A stretch of DNA of 60,272 nt from Pseudoduganella sp. (GCA_021323265.1 JAJTCO010000012.1:1-60272); one strand, 5' to 3'; shown: positions 8,759 through 18,406, counted from the first letter of the stretch. Numbers and translations are program-made. Notes: generated from the letters alone by a model not told the origin.

Positions 8759-10090
8759 CTAGTTGAAGTAGGCTGCCGTCAGCCGCACGTCCTCTTCCGT
8801 CAGCATGCCGGCCGAGGCGCGCAGCCGCAGGTTCGCCAGCAAATAGCCGAAACGTGTCATCGCTAGATCACGCTGGGCTGTGTAAAGCTGGCGTTTGGCG
8901 CCCAGCAGGTCGAGGTTGATGCGAACCCCGCCCTTGATGCTTTGCTCCGTGGCCGTAATCAGCAGTTTCGCCGACTCGACCGATTTTTCATGGGCTTCGA
9001 TGCGCGACACGCTGCTCACGAGCTGGTTGTAGCTTTTGCGCAGCTCCGTCGTGATCTTGTCTTTTTGCGCTTGCAGGTCAGCCTTGGCCTTCTCATGATT
9101 GGCAACCGCCTGGCGCGACAATGCGCTGACTGCGCCACCGTTAAAAATCGGCACATTCAACTGAACGCCGACGTTACGAATGGTCTGCTCCTGGTTCAGC
9201 AGAGACAGCGATTCGGACGCAGTCTTGCCATAAGTGCTCACCAATTCCAGGCGCGGAAGATGACCGGAGCGCTGCTTGAGGATTTCCTGCCGGGCCGCTT
9301 CAACACCCTTCTCCAGTGCACGGACGTCGGGATTCCGGCTCAGGGCGCTCGCCTTCCAATCTTCATACGGCAACAGCCCGCCAGCCGTGGCGCGGAAGTC
9401 AGCGCGCAGCTTATCAAGCTCGCCGACTTCACCGCCGATGATGCCGGCCAGCGTATCCTCGGCCGTCACCAGGGCGTCTTTGGCCTCCAGCAGTTGCGCT
9501 TCCGCTGCATGCAGGCGCGACTGCGTCTCCAGCATATCGGTGCGCGTGCCTTCGCCCTTCTTGTACAACAGATCGTTGACGTTGCGCTGCTCGATGTAGG
9601 TATCGCGTTCGATCTCCGCCAACGCCACGTTGTACTGCTTCAGCAGCACCTCGAAGTAGGCAGTGCTGACCCGCATGATCACCTCCTGCGCCTGGCTGTC
9701 CAGCACAGCTGCCGCATATTCACTCTGCGCAACGCCTTGCTTGTACTTGGCCAATGCTTCCAGATTGAAAATTGGCTGTCGCAGCTGGACCGTGGAAGAG
9801 CGCGAGATATAGTCCTGCGGGTTCGTCTTGCCGAACTGCTCGACCGTGGTACGGTTTTGCGTAACGTTATGTGCGCCAGAGATGGTCGGCAACAAGGCCG
9901 ACAAGCCCAGCTTGCGGTTCTCCTGTCCCGACTCGTTCACGTGGACTGCGGCGCGGTAGGCGGGATCGTTCTTCAGGGCGGCCTCATAGGCTTGCTGCAG
10001 GTTCAACGCGGATGCCGCCGAACTCGCCAGTGCCAGCGCAATGCCGGCCGCCACCGGCAGCATGCGCAGCTTATTGAATCGTGACTTCAC
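8759..10090 (-). CDS. TolC-family outer-membrane channel of a type I secretion system
   Basis: The protein has 443 residues. A signal peptide (about 1-28, cleavage near ASA-L) precedes a mature start LNLQQAYEAALKNDPAYRAA, the classic TolC opening. Two repeats of helical outer-membrane-efflux sequence follow, with RSSTVQLRQPIFNLEALAKY in the first and VQLNVPIFNGGAVSALSRQA in the second. It forms the outer-membrane tunnel for the adaptor and ATPase encoded immediately upstream. The HlyD gene ends 2 bases before this start, so translation is probably coupled. The gene is the last of the operon, closed by the hairpin at 8722-8756. Confidence 0.93.
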   Translation of the reverse strand: MKSRFNKLRMLPVAAGIALALASSAASALNLQQAYEAALKNDPAYRAAVHVNESGQENRKLGLSALLPTISGAHNVTQNRTTVEQFGKTNPQDYISRSSTVQLRQPIFNLEALAKYKQGVAQSEYAAAVLDSQAQEVIMRVSTAYFEVLLKQYNVALAEIERDTYIEQRNVNDLLYKKGEGTRTDMLETQSRLHAAEAQLLEAKDALVTAEDTLAGIIGGEVGELDKLRADFRATAGGLLPYEDWKASALSRNPDVRALEKGVEAARQEILKQRSGHLPRLELVSTYGKTASESLSLLNQEQTIRNVGVQLNVPIFNGGAVSALSRQAVANHEKAKADLQAQKDKITTELRKSYNQLVSSVSRIEAHEKSVESAKLLITATEQSIKGGVRINLDLLGAKRQLYTAQRDLAMTRFGYLLANLRLRASAGMLTEEDVRLTAAYFN

Positions 10091-10092
10091 GC

Positions 10093-11454
10093 TTATTCCT
10101 CCGACATGGACGAGTGGGCACGGTCGAGAAGCGGCTTCAGCAGGTAGCTCATCATCGTGCGTTCGCCCGTCTTCACGAACAGATCGGCAGGCATACCAGG
10201 CTTGATATCCAGCTTCAGGCTGGCGATCATCTTGCTGCCCTCCGGCGTGACGCGCGCGCGCACCTTGTAATAGGGCACACCCGTCTTTTCATCCACCGTG
10301 CGGTCGGCCGCCACGGTGACCACCTCGCCCGGAATATGCGGCGTCTTGTTGGTATTGAACGCCGAGAAAATCAGTTCAACCGGCAGACCAGGGTGCACCT
10401 TGTCCACCAGGTTCGTCGGCAGCTGTCCCTCGACAATCAAGGCATCCTGGCTTGGCACAATCTCCATCAGGTGCGCGCCGGGAGCGACTACGCCGCCACG
10501 GGTAAATACCGTGCTGCCCACCACCACGCCATCGGTCGGGGCTTTGATTTCGGCATTGGCCACTTGCTGGGACTGGCCACGGATGCGGCTTTCCAGCGCA
10601 GAGGACTCACGCTGCATCTCCCCCAGCTGGGTGCGCACTTCGCGCTGGTATTCCTGCTGGCGCTGGATGCCGCGCAGCTTGAGTTCCGCGATCTGCCGGC
10701 GCGAACGGGCGATGTTGCCGATGTCTTCAGAAATCGCCCCACCCAGCTGGGCGTAGGTGCGTTCAAGTTCCAGCAATCGCGCCCGTGGGATATAGCCCTC
10801 TTTCGCCAGGTCGCGGCTATTGTCCAGTTGCTCCTTCAGGAAGCCTTGCTGTGCCTTTTTACTGTCGCGCGATTCTTCCAAACCTTGAATCTGCGCTTCC
10901 AAGCCTTGAATGGTTTCGCGCAAGCCGCCCAGCTCGCTCTCGACCGCCAAACGGCGTGCGGCAAACAGTTGGTTATGCAGCGCAATTTGCTCCTGCATGC
11001 GCGGATCTTTTCGGTAGCGCTCCAATTCTGGAGGAAACGCGATGGACGCTGCCCCGGTAAGTTCCGCAGTCAGGCGCGCTTGCGCGATGCGGGCAGAAAA
11101 ATACTGGGCCTCGGAAATCCCCAGTTCCGAAGTTGCCACGACATCGTTCATGCGCACCAGCACCTGGCCCGCCTTCACCCGGTCCCCGTCGCGCACCAGA
11201 ATGTCTTGCACGGTGCCGCCCGTCTGGTGCTGCACGGCTTTGCGGTTGGACTCCTTGGCAACAAACCCGGCCATTGGCACACCTTTATCCAGCGGTGCAA
11301 AGCTGGCCCAGAGCAGGAAGCCGATTACGCCCACCAGCACGATGATCCAACCGACCTTGGAATAGGCGCCGGGGTTAGTATTGACAGTCAACGGCTCCAC
11401 ATCATGGGTGATCACTTCCGCCGGCGCTTGTTGTGGCTTGTTTATCAGTTTCAT
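10093..11454 (-). CDS. HlyD-family periplasmic adaptor of the type I secretion system
   Basis: This 453-residue membrane-fusion protein links the ABC transporter to the TolC channel. There is one N-terminal membrane segment (about residues 34-54, VGWIIVLVGVIGFLLWASFA). It is followed by a lipoyl half-motif (AVQHQTGGTVQDILVRDGDR), a long coiled-coil hairpin (about 100-270), and the second lipoyl half with IKAPTDGVVVGSTVFTRGGV. The C-terminal beta-barrel ends KPGMPADLFVKTGERTMMSY, the usual type I adaptor ending. It lies 6 bases after the ATPase gene and 2 bases before tolC. Confidence 0.94.
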   Translation of the reverse strand: MKLINKPQQAPAEVITHDVEPLTVNTNPGAYSKVGWIIVLVGVIGFLLWASFAPLDKGVPMAGFVAKESNRKAVQHQTGGTVQDILVRDGDRVKAGQVLVRMNDVVATSELGISEAQYFSARIAQARLTAELTGAASIAFPPELERYRKDPRMQEQIALHNQLFAARRLAVESELGGLRETIQGLEAQIQGLEESRDSKKAQQGFLKEQLDNSRDLAKEGYIPRARLLELERTYAQLGGAISEDIGNIARSRRQIAELKLRGIQRQQEYQREVRTQLGEMQRESSALESRIRGQSQQVANAEIKAPTDGVVVGSTVFTRGGVVAPGAHLMEIVPSQDALIVEGQLPTNLVDKVHPGLPVELIFSAFNTNKTPHIPGEVVTVAADRTVDEKTGVPYYKVRARVTPEGSKMIASLKLDIKPGMPADLFVKTGERTMMSYLLKPLLDRAHSSMSEE

Positions 11455-11460
11455 TGTTTT

Positions 11461-13377
11461 TTACTCCTGTTCGGTCGGCGCAGCGCCCGGGGTGCCCTGC
11501 TGGGCCACCCGTTGGGCAGCGATTTGCTCAGCTTGCTGCGCGTCGTTCTGCGGTGCCGCCTGCGCTGCGGCCGGCGGCGGCGTCTGCGCCTGCGCTTGCT
11601 GTGCAGCCTGGCCTTGAACATTTACTTTCATGCCGCCCAATTGCTGCTTCATAGCAGCCTGTTGCGCGGCGCGCTGTGCCTCTGCGGCCTTTTGATTCTG
11701 TTCCTGCAGTGCAGCCAGTACGTCACGTGTCGGACCAAACGCGGCCACCGTACCCTCGCGCAGCATCAGCAGTTTGTTGGTGATGCCAATTACGCTGGTG
11801 CGATGGGTAATCAGGATAATCGTTTTACCGCGTTGACGCAGGTCCTGGATCGCTTGGACGAGGGCCATTTCGCCAACGTCATCCAAGTTCGAGTTGGGCT
11901 CGTCCAGGACCAGCAATGCCGGGTCGCCATACATGGCACGGGCCAGGCCAAGACGCTGCTTCTGACCACCGGACAAGCCGGCGCCGCCGTCTCCCAGCGG
12001 GGTGTCGTAGCCCTGTGGCAAATGCAGGATCATGTCATGCACGCCTGCACGTTTGGCCGCCTCCACCACTTTCTCGGAATCGACGTCGCCGAAGCGGGCA
12101 ATGTTTTCAGCGATGGTGCCGCCAAACAGTTCAATGTCCTGCGGCAGGTAGCCGATATGCGGACCGAGTTCGGCCTTGTTCCACTGGTAAATGTCAGCGC
12201 TGTCGAGGCGCACCTTGCCCATCAACGCCGGCCATACGCCAACCAGCAAGCGGGCCAAGGTCGATTTACCGGAACCGCTGGGGCCGATGACGCCCAGCAC
12301 GTCGCCGGCCTGGATGCCAAAACTGATACCTTTCAGGATCGGCGTCTGCACCCGTGGCGGCGCGGCAGTGACGCCTTCCACGGTCAGGTTACCCTGCGGC
12401 TTGGGCAGCTCCATCCCGGATTTACGCGCCGGATTATCTCCCAGCAGCTTGTCCAGGCGCTCGTAGGCGCTGCGCGTGGAGGCCCAGCTCTTCCAGACAC
12501 CGATCACCTGCTGCACCGGCGCCAACGCACGGCCCACCAGGATCGACGCCGCGATCATCATGCCTGGCGTGATTTTTTGCTCGAGCACCAGCAGCGCACC
12601 GAGCCCCAGCACCAGCGATTGCAGCGACATTTGGACAAACTTGGTCACGGCCCCGATCACGCCAGCCTTCTCGCTGGTCTTGGCTTGCAGGTGCAAGAAC
12701 TTGCTATGGAGCTTGAACCAGCGGCTCATCAAGTTCGGCAGCATGCCCATCGACTCGATCACCTCGGCATTGCGCAGGTTGTTGGTTGCCAAGTTGTTGG
12801 CGTTAATCGCCATACTGTTAGCCTCGGCCAACGGCTTATGGGTCACGCGCTCATTAATGTAGGCAAGCGCGACCAGAACAATGGTGCCGCCCAGCGAGAA
12901 CAAGCCCAGCATTGGCTCGAAAACAAAGATCACCGCCAAATAAATGGGGAACCAGGGAGCGTCAAAGAAGGCAAACAGGGCATTGCCAGTCAGGAACTGG
13001 CGCAAGTTGGTCAAGTCCGTCAGCGCCTGGCCGGCATTGCCGCCCGCCGCTTTCAGGTTCTGTTCGAACGCGGCAGTGTACACGCGCTTGTTCAAGTCCA
13101 TATCGAACTTTGCACCCACCCGTATCAGCACGAAACTGCGAATCAGCTCCAGGCCGCCCATGAAAGCGAAGCCGGCCAGCATCAGCAGCGTCAGCATCAG
13201 CAGGGTAATTTCGTTTTGGCTGGCCAACACGCGATCGTACACCTGCAGCATGTACAGCGAGGGCACCAGCGCCAGCAGATTGATAATCGCGCTGAACGCG
13301 CCAACCGTATAGAAGGTGCGTTTGAAACTTAGCAAGATCTGCTGAATCTCACTTTTAGGCGGCAGAGAATTCTTCAT
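11461..13377 (-). CDS. Type I secretion ABC permease/ATPase (PrtD-like)
   Basis: This 638-residue protein is the inner-membrane motor. The transmembrane domain (about 20-300) contains the family motif [20 protein letters not shown]. The nucleotide-binding domain has Walker [10 protein letters not shown] (365-373), signature [15 protein letters not shown] (468-482), Walker [10 protein letters not shown] and the H-loop ITHR. There is no N-terminal peptidase C39 domain, so the substrate should carry an uncleaved C-terminal signal. After the ATPase domain comes an unusual tail of about 80 residues, very rich in Gln and Ala (558-638). The likely cargo is the giant protein at 13614-18089, encoded immediately upstream in the same direction as a separate unit. 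A CRP-like site precedes this gene. Confidence 0.95.
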   Translation of the reverse strand: MKNSLPPKSEIQQILLSFKRTFYTVGAFSAIINLLALVPSLYMLQVYDRVLASQNEITLLMLTLLMLAGFAFMGGLELIRSFVLIRVGAKFDMDLNKRVYTAAFEQNLKAAGGNAGQALTDLTNLRQFLTGNALFAFFDAPWFPIYLAVIFVFEPMLGLFSLGGTIVLVALAYINERVTHKPLAEANSMAINANNLATNNLRNAEVIESMGMLPNLMSRWFKLHSKFLHLQAKTSEKAGVIGAVTKFVQMSLQSLVLGLGALLVLEQKITPGMMIAASILVGRALAPVQQVIGVWKSWASTRSAYERLDKLLGDNPARKSGMELPKPQGNLTVEGVTAAPPRVQTPILKGISFGIQAGDVLGVIGPSGSGKSTLARLLVGVWPALMGKVRLDSADIYQWNKAELGPHIGYLPQDIELFGGTIAENIARFGDVDSEKVVEAAKRAGVHDMILHLPQGYDTPLGDGGAGLSGGQKQRLGLARAMYGDPALLVLDEPNSNLDDVGEMALVQAIQDLRQRGKTIILITHRTSVIGITNKLLMLREGTVAAFGPTRDVLAALQEQNQKAAEAQRAAQQAAMKQQLGGMKVNVQGQAAQQAQAQTPPPAAAQAAPQNDAQQAEQIAAQRVAQQGTPGAAPTEQE

Positions 13378-13406
13378 GAATTTATTGGCAAAAAAGCATC
13401 AGTGGA

Positions 13407-13434
13407 GCTGGAAAGCCAAAAACGCTTTTCCAGC
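13407..13434 (-). promoter_or_regulatory. Hairpin in the leader of the secretion operon
   Basis: An 8-bp perfect inverted repeat (13407-13414 with 13427-13434, 12-base loop) lies 30 bases upstream of the ATPase start codon, between the predicted -10 element and the gene. It has no U-tract and could affect mRNA stability or translation. No known motif is recognised. Confidence 0.4.
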
Positions 13435-13445
13435 GAAGACGCGAC

Positions 13446-13486
13446 ATTATCGCCTATTTCCGGAATTCTTTGTGATGTACGTCACA
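13446..13486 (-). promoter_or_regulatory. CRP-like site and promoter of the type I secretion operon
   Basis: A perfect TGTGA-TGTACG-TCACA palindrome occupies 13471-13486. On the minus strand it is followed after 19 bases by GATAAT (13451-13446), a good -10 candidate. This spacing approximates a class II CRP promoter, where the site is centred near -41. The ATPase start codon is about 70 bases further downstream. The site and spacing are seen directly; activation is inferred. Confidence 0.78.
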
Positions 13487-13530
13487 AATATTTACGCATT
13501 GCGATCAGCGTACGGCAATTCGGTAAACGA

Positions 13531-13564
13531 AAAAAACCCCCGGCACCGAAATGCCGGGGGTTTT
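13531..13564 (-). terminator. Rho-independent terminator of the giant surface-protein gene
   Basis: A 9-bp GC-rich stem (13537-13545 with 13552-13560, loop CCGAAA) is flanked by A and T runs. On the minus strand it ends in TTTTTT, about 50 bases after the stop codon of the 1491-residue protein. It should separate that transcript from the secretion operon. The flanking A run makes it potentially bidirectional. Confidence 0.92.
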
Positions 13565-13613
13565 AGCCGTATCAGCAAGCCCATTCTTGCGAACGGGCTT
13601 GTCTCCGAGGAGA

Positions 13614-16600
13614 TTAGATCAGGCCGATGGTGCCGTAGGTGGAGTTGAACGACGCGTTGGCCAGGTCAACGGTGCCGGTCAGCTTCACGATCATGTCGGT
13701 CGAGTTGTCGAACGCCGAGGAGTTCGCGCCTGCATCCATCACGACGTAAGTCGCGCCACCGAACTGGAACCATGCCACTGCGTCAGCGCCGATGCTGTTG
13801 ATAGCGGCGTTTGCGTAGTCCTGGAACACAGCGGTGTCGCCCAGGGTGACCTTGGCAGCCACGAAGCTGGTTGCGCCAGTGAACTCGATCAGGTCAGCCG
13901 ACGAGAAGTCGGTGATGGTCGAGTAGCTGTTCACGTTGATCGGAGCGGTGTCGATCACGAACAGGTCGTTACCAGCGCCACCGGTCAGGGTAGCCATGCC
14001 TTGCTTAGCAACCAGGGTGTCGTTACCAGCGCCACCGTTCAGAACGTCAGCAGCAGCGGTCACTGCCAGGTTCGAAGTAGTGGTGGTGAAGGAGCTCGTC
14101 ACCACGGATGCTACCGAGTCACCGTAGGTCAGCACGATGTTGGTGATTGCACCACCAGCGCCTGCGTCGGTTGCGGTCAGGGTGTTGGTAGCTGCATCGT
14201 AAGTTGCATCGATATCAGCCAGGGCGCCCACAGCAACAGCAACAGCAGCCATGGTGGTATCCAGGTTGGTGTTGAATGGAACTGCAGCGGTCGTCACGGT
14301 GCCATCAGCGTTGGTTACTGCTACGGTGATGGTATCGCCCGCGCCCATGGTGCCGGTTTCGGTCACAACCAGGGTGTCAGCATCGGCCACGAAGTTGACT
14401 GCGCCTTCAGCTGCAACACCAGTGCCGTCCGGAGCGGTTGCGCCACCAGCTTGTGCGAACACAGCGTTGGCGGTCACGAACGCGCCAGTGCCGTTAGCAC
14501 CGGTGATGGTCATGGTGTTGGTAGCAGCGTTGTACGCAGCGGTGTAAGCAGTGCCGCCGCCCAGAGCAGCCACAGCAGTGGCCAGATCAGCCATGGTGGT
14601 GTCGAAGTCGGTGTTGAAAGGCACAGCGGCAGTCGCCACACCACCAACGGTGATGGACACGGTGTTGCCGGTAACCATCGCGGTTGCGCCGTCGGTGAAC
14701 ACCACGGTATCCACGTCAGCAGTTTGGTTCACAGCGCCTTCAGCGTGCACGCCAACCACGTTCGAATCGGTGCGGCCAGCGGCAGCCGAGGTGAACACGG
14801 TATTGGCGGTGAACGAGGTGCCTGGGGTGGTAGCGGTGATGGTGATCACGCTGCCAGCCAGAGCTGCGCTCACGTTTGCGTTGCCATCGATCTGGGTAGC
14901 CAGCAGGCCCAGGGTGGTGGCGAAGTTGGTGTTGAACGCTTGCGTGTAGGTGGCGCCAGCAACAGTCACGGCGATGGTGTCGCCAGCTGCCATTGCGGTT
15001 TCACCAGCACCGTTGGTGAAGGTCAGGGTGCTGACCTGCGCCACGTTGCCCGAACCCGACGAGGATGCGGTCAGAACGTCGTCGCCTGCGCCACCGGTGA
15101 TGGTGGTTGCAGTGTTACCAGCAGCCTGCACGGTCAGAGCACCAGTCATTGCCGAAGCGTCGATGGTTGCAACTTTCACGTTGCCGGAGTTGGTCAGGTT
15201 CAGATCGGTGTTACCAGTTACCACGATCTTGGTTGCGCTGGTGGCGACCAGGGTCAGATCCTGGGTGTCTGGCGACAGGTTGGTTGGGGACTCGGTCAGG
15301 CCGTCAGCGGTGGAGATGTTGATGGTTTCAACATTTGCCGCGGTCACGGAACCGTTGGAGTCGTTAGCACCGTTCACAGCGCCGGTTGCGGTGATCGCGA
15401 TGTTCAGAACATCGGCGGTGCCGGTGTCTGCGTTCTTGATCTTCACAGTGGTGCTGACGTTGGTGTTGTCGCTGAAGCGCAGGGTTGCACCGGAGGTCAT
15501 GCCATCCAGGGTCAGCGCGGAACCGCCAGCGGCGCTAGCCACAGCCACGTCGTTGTAGTTGCCCAGAACGTCGGTTTCAACTTCCTGTGCGCCGGTTGCG
15601 CCAGTCACGGTCAGGCGTTCGAAGCCGGTTACCTTGCCAGCGAATGCAGTACCAGCGGATGCGATGACGGCATCAGCAGTTACCATCGACAGGGTATCGG
15701 TGCCTTCGCCGCCAGCGATCGAACCTTCGGTAGCGATCGAAGTGGTGCCGGAAGCCAGGGTCACGGAGTCGTTGCCCGCGCCCAGGGAGATTGCCTTCTG
15801 CACAGCGGTGGTCGACACGGTGACGCGCTCAACGCCTGCGCCGCCGGTTACGGTTGCCTGGGTGCCATTGACGGTGACGGTGGTGGTGCCGGTGGTGCCG
15901 GTGGTGTCCACGGAGGTCAGGGTGCCGACTGCAACCGAGCCCAGGTTCAGGCCGGCGGTGCCGGAGACTTTAACGGTCTTCAGTGCGCTCACGGTGCTGG
16001 CGTTGGCATCGAAGGTGCCGGTGCCGGAAACGTTCAGGGTCTCGGTGGCAGCTGCAACCAGGTTGACGTAGTTGCTGCCGGTGCTCTTCACGTTCAGGGT
16101 GGTAGGAGCAGCGGTCAGGGTCAGCACTGCGTCGCTCGACGAAGAACCAACCTTTTCCAGGTTCAGGGCCAGGGTTGCAGCGGTGTCAGCAACGGTCATG
16201 GTCACGCCGCCAGCAGCGTTCGACAGGTTCAGGGTATCCAGAACTGCGCCGCCGGTTACGGAGGAGGTGGTTGCGTAGCCGTCAACGGTGATGGTCTTGA
16301 TGGAGCCAGCAGCGTCGTTGATGGTCACAACGCCAACAGCCACGCCCAGACGGGCAGCTTGGCCATCTTCGTCCACGCCTTGGGTGGTGGTGACCACTGG
16401 AGCGGTTGCGGTGCCGGTGAAGGACAGGTCGGTTACAACGCCACCAACGGTGGAGGTGAACACTACGGTGTCGCCGTTAGCGGCAGCGCTGGTCCAGCCG
16501 GAGATTTCGCCGGTGTAGGTACCGTTGGTCGACAGGCCGCCACCTTGGGTGTCGCCTTCAACTGGCAGGGTGCCTTCGATGAACTTGGAGAAAGCAGCTG

Positions 16601-18089
16601 CAACTTCAGCGGCGGTCAGGTTCTTGGCAGCGGTGAAAGTGATGCCAGCAGCGGTCAGGGTCTGACCGGCAGTCATCGCGGAGAACTTGACGGATGCGGT
16701 TTCAACAACTTCAGCAACGTCAGCAATACCAGCGCGAGCCGAGATAGCAGCGGTCTGCTTCGAGGTCACGGTGGTGGTGGATGCGTTACCGGTGATGGTG
16801 ACGGAACCCTGGGTGTGGGTGGCAGCTGCACCAACGGTCAGGCCAGCATTGCTTTCGGTTGCAGCCTGGGTCACGCTGATGGTGGTGCCGCCGGTAACGA
16901 CGACGTCACCCATGGTCACGTTGGTGCCGTGTGCAGCAGCAACGCCGGTCGAGGTCACGGTGACGGTGCCAGCAGCGGCGGTGGTGCCGCCAATGATGAT
17001 GTCGTCAGCGGTGTTGTCCACTTTGGTCTGGGAAACAACGATATCCTTACCGCCGTCGATGGTGGTGTTGGCATTGCCAGCGTTGACGGCCAGAGCGGCG
17101 TTGATGTTGGTTGCAGCAGCAGCAGTCAGGGTCACGGCGCCAGCGGCTTCGGTGACGGTGACGTTCTGCACGCCAGTCCAGGTGCTCACGTTTGCGTTCA
17201 CGGTGCTAGCGGAACGGATGGTGACGTTTTCAACGTTGGACAGGGTGATGCCGGTTGGGATCGTAGCCGCAGTGATAGCGGTGATTTCCAGGGTATCGTT
17301 ACCTGCGCCACCGTTAATGGTGTCCAGGGCGGTCAGGGTGTGCGCGTCTGGATCAGCGCCTTTGTCATCCAGGAGCGCCTTGATGGTGTCGTTGTTGATG
17401 GTGCCGGTGACGGTATCAACGCCGGTGGTCAGGGTGAAGGTGGTGCCAGCGTTCACGCCAGTGACGATGGTCGACAGGGTCGCTTCAACAGTTGCCTGGA
17501 AGGTGGTGACGTTGGTGGTGCTGTTCACTTCAACCAGCATTGCGCGAGCAGCGGCAGCGGCTGCATCGCCGGAGTAGCCGTTGATTTCGGCAACGGTGTC
17601 GATAGCCGCGGTGAATGCGGAAGCAACAGCGTTCTTCTTGGCGACGGTCTGCGCATCGATCAGGCCTTGAGCGGAGGTGTTGCTCATTGCGCCTTCGGTG
17701 ATTGCAGCGGCAGCGTTAGCACGGGTCAGCACGCCGTTCTTGATTGCGGTAACCCAGAAGTTCAGGCCTTCGATGTCGGCTTCGCGGCCCAGGACGTTCT
17801 TGTACACAGCAGCAACGAACTTGGAGATACCGATTTCGGTATTGTCGGTGCCGTACAGAGCGATGGCTTCTGGGGAGGTATTGAAGCTGTTGACCAGCAT
17901 GCCCAGGGCGGAGGTCGGGGCAGCGGCGTTGGCTGCGGCGGCCAGAGCATCGAAAGTGGTCAGTTCGCCGGCGGTGTCAATCGCGGCCAGTTGCTCGGTG
18001 AAGTTCTTCAGGCCGTAGTAGTCGGCTGGACGACCGAAGTACGACACGTACAGTTGTTGTACGACCGAGATGTAATCTTGTGCTGCCAT
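13614..18089 (-). CDS. Giant RTX/DUF4214 surface-layer-type protein, probable type I secretion substrate
   Basis: The protein has 1491 residues, no cysteine, few lysines (28 by my count) and a strong Ala/Thr/Gly/Val bias. Residues 8-190 are a DUF4214 domain (QQLYVSYFGRPADYYGL, VYKNVLGREADIEGLNFW). Calcium-binding RTX-like GGAGNDTL elements occur near 260, 770, 1000, 1351 and 1370. Residues 1020-1330 hold three tandem beta-sandwich-like modules. The C-terminal 120 residues (ITDFSSADLIEFTG and onwards) are typical of type I secretion signals. No signal peptide is present, which fits that route. The ATG at 18089 has AAAGGA upstream. It has its own terminator, and a CRP-like site lies 126 bases before the start. 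S-layer or matrix adhesin is the likely role. Confidence 0.88.
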   Translation of the reverse strand: MAAQDYISVVQQLYVSYFGRPADYYGLKNFTEQLAAIDTAGELTTFDALAAAANAAAPTSALGMLVNSFNTSPEAIALYGTDNTEIGISKFVAAVYKNVLGREADIEGLNFWVTAIKNGVLTRANAAAAITEGAMSNTSAQGLIDAQTVAKKNAVASAFTAAIDTVAEINGYSGDAAAAAARAMLVEVNSTTNVTTFQATVEATLSTIVTGVNAGTTFTLTTGVDTVTGTINNDTIKALLDDKGADPDAHTLTALDTINGGAGNDTLEITAITAATIPTGITLSNVENVTIRSASTVNANVSTWTGVQNVTVTEAAGAVTLTAAAATNINAALAVNAGNANTTIDGGKDIVVSQTKVDNTADDIIIGGTTAAAGTVTVTSTGVAAAHGTNVTMGDVVVTGGTTISVTQAATESNAGLTVGAAATHTQGSVTITGNASTTTVTSKQTAAISARAGIADVAEVVETASVKFSAMTAGQTLTAAGITFTAAKNLTAAEVAAAFSKFIEGTLPVEGDTQGGGLSTNGTYTGEISGWTSAAANGDTVVFTSTVGGVVTDLSFTGTATAPVVTTTQGVDEDGQAARLGVAVGVVTINDAAGSIKTITVDGYATTSSVTGGAVLDTLNLSNAAGGVTMTVADTAATLALNLEKVGSSSSDAVLTLTAAPTTLNVKSTGSNYVNLVAAATETLNVSGTGTFDANASTVSALKTVKVSGTAGLNLGSVAVGTLTSVDTTGTTGTTTVTVNGTQATVTGGAGVERVTVSTTAVQKAISLGAGNDSVTLASGTTSIATEGSIAGGEGTDTLSMVTADAVIASAGTAFAGKVTGFERLTVTGATGAQEVETDVLGNYNDVAVASAAGGSALTLDGMTSGATLRFSDNTNVSTTVKIKNADTGTADVLNIAITATGAVNGANDSNGSVTAANVETINISTADGLTESPTNLSPDTQDLTLVATSATKIVVTGNTDLNLTNSGNVKVATIDASAMTGALTVQAAGNTATTITGGAGDDVLTASSSGSGNVAQVSTLTFTNGAGETAMAAGDTIAVTVAGATYTQAFNTNFATTLGLLATQIDGNANVSAALAGSVITITATTPGTSFTANTVFTSAAAGRTDSNVVGVHAEGAVNQTADVDTVVFTDGATAMVTGNTVSITVGGVATAAVPFNTDFDTTMADLATAVAALGGGTAYTAAYNAATNTMTITGANGTGAFVTANAVFAQAGGATAPDGTGVAAEGAVNFVADADTLVVTETGTMGAGDTITVAVTNADGTVTTAAVPFNTNLDTTMAAVAVAVGALADIDATYDAATNTLTATDAGAGGAITNIVLTYGDSVASVVTSSFTTTTSNLAVTAAADVLNGGAGNDTLVAKQGMATLTGGAGNDLFVIDTAPINVNSYSTITDFSSADLIEFTGATSFVAAKVTLGDTAVFQDYANAAINSIGADAVAWFQFGGATYVVMDAGANSSAFDNSTDMIVKLTGTVDLANASFNSTYGTIGLI
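14100..15032 (-). repeat. Three tandem modules of about 100 residues inside the surface protein
   Basis: Residues about 1020-1120, 1122-1230 and 1232-1330 repeat the same plan. Each has a start like DTxxxTxxG, then AGDTIAVTV or GNTVSITVGG, then an AFNTNF / PFNTDFDTTM / PFNTNLDTTM segment, then YNAATNTMTITG-like strands. The first two repeats are also joined by the similar linkers HAEGAVNQTADVD and AAEGAVNFVADAD. The copies are clearly diverged at the protein level. Confidence 0.82.
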
Positions 18090-18214
18090 GTTGTGTTTCC
18101 TTTATAAAGGTGGTTTAAGTTGCTGCGATCCAGAAGCAAACTGCGCTTGCCTGCAAAACTGGATCTTTTTTTGCAGAACTGCGACGTATAGTGCCTACAG
18201 AAAGATGTGCGGGA

Positions 18215-18230
18215 TGTGACGATCATCACA
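18215..18230 (-). promoter_or_regulatory. CRP-like site upstream of the giant surface-protein gene
   Basis: The sequence is a perfect TGTGA-CGATCA-TCACA. On the minus strand a TATACG hexamer follows after 24 bases, a looser fit to a class II promoter than the other two sites. The start codon is 126 bases downstream. Confidence 0.75.
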
Positions 18231-18370
18231 AACCCCACTTTTTTCCAGCAAAAACATCGCTTTTTTACACTTTGTTTCAAGTGCGCGGCGCGCAAATGCT
18301 TGTTTTTAGTACAAACAGGAGAGAATTGGAGAGAATCTTTTGACAAAGATGCCCTTTTTACAATCTCCTA

Positions 18371-18406
18371 CTTAAAACAAAAACGCAGGCATTTTAGCCT
18401 GCGTTT
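18371..18406 (-). terminator. Rho-independent terminator of fecR
   Basis: A perfect 10-bp stem (18381-18390 with 18397-18406, loop ATTTTA) lies 72 bases after the fecR stop codon. On the minus strand it is followed by TTGTTTTAAG. Most transcripts of fecR should therefore end before the surface-protein gene. Confidence 0.88.

Noticed and set aside
10081..13332. A 1083-codon plus-strand frame over the HlyD and ABC genes
   Set aside because: It is antisense to two unmistakable secretion genes, its translation is low-complexity and rich in Arg, His and Gln, and no domain is seen.
13471..13486. An Fnr-type (TTGAT-N4-ATCAA) reading of the three palindromes
   Set aside because: All three are TGTGA-N6-TCACA, the CRP form, and the local Crp/Fnr protein lacks the cysteine cluster of Fnr.
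13551..18107. A 1518-codon open frame antisense to the giant surface-protein gene
   Set aside because: It is a by-product of the Ala/Thr/Gly/Val codon bias of the real gene. Its Cys/His/Ser/Gly-rich translation resembles no protein family, whereas the minus strand gives a clear DUF4214/RTX protein.
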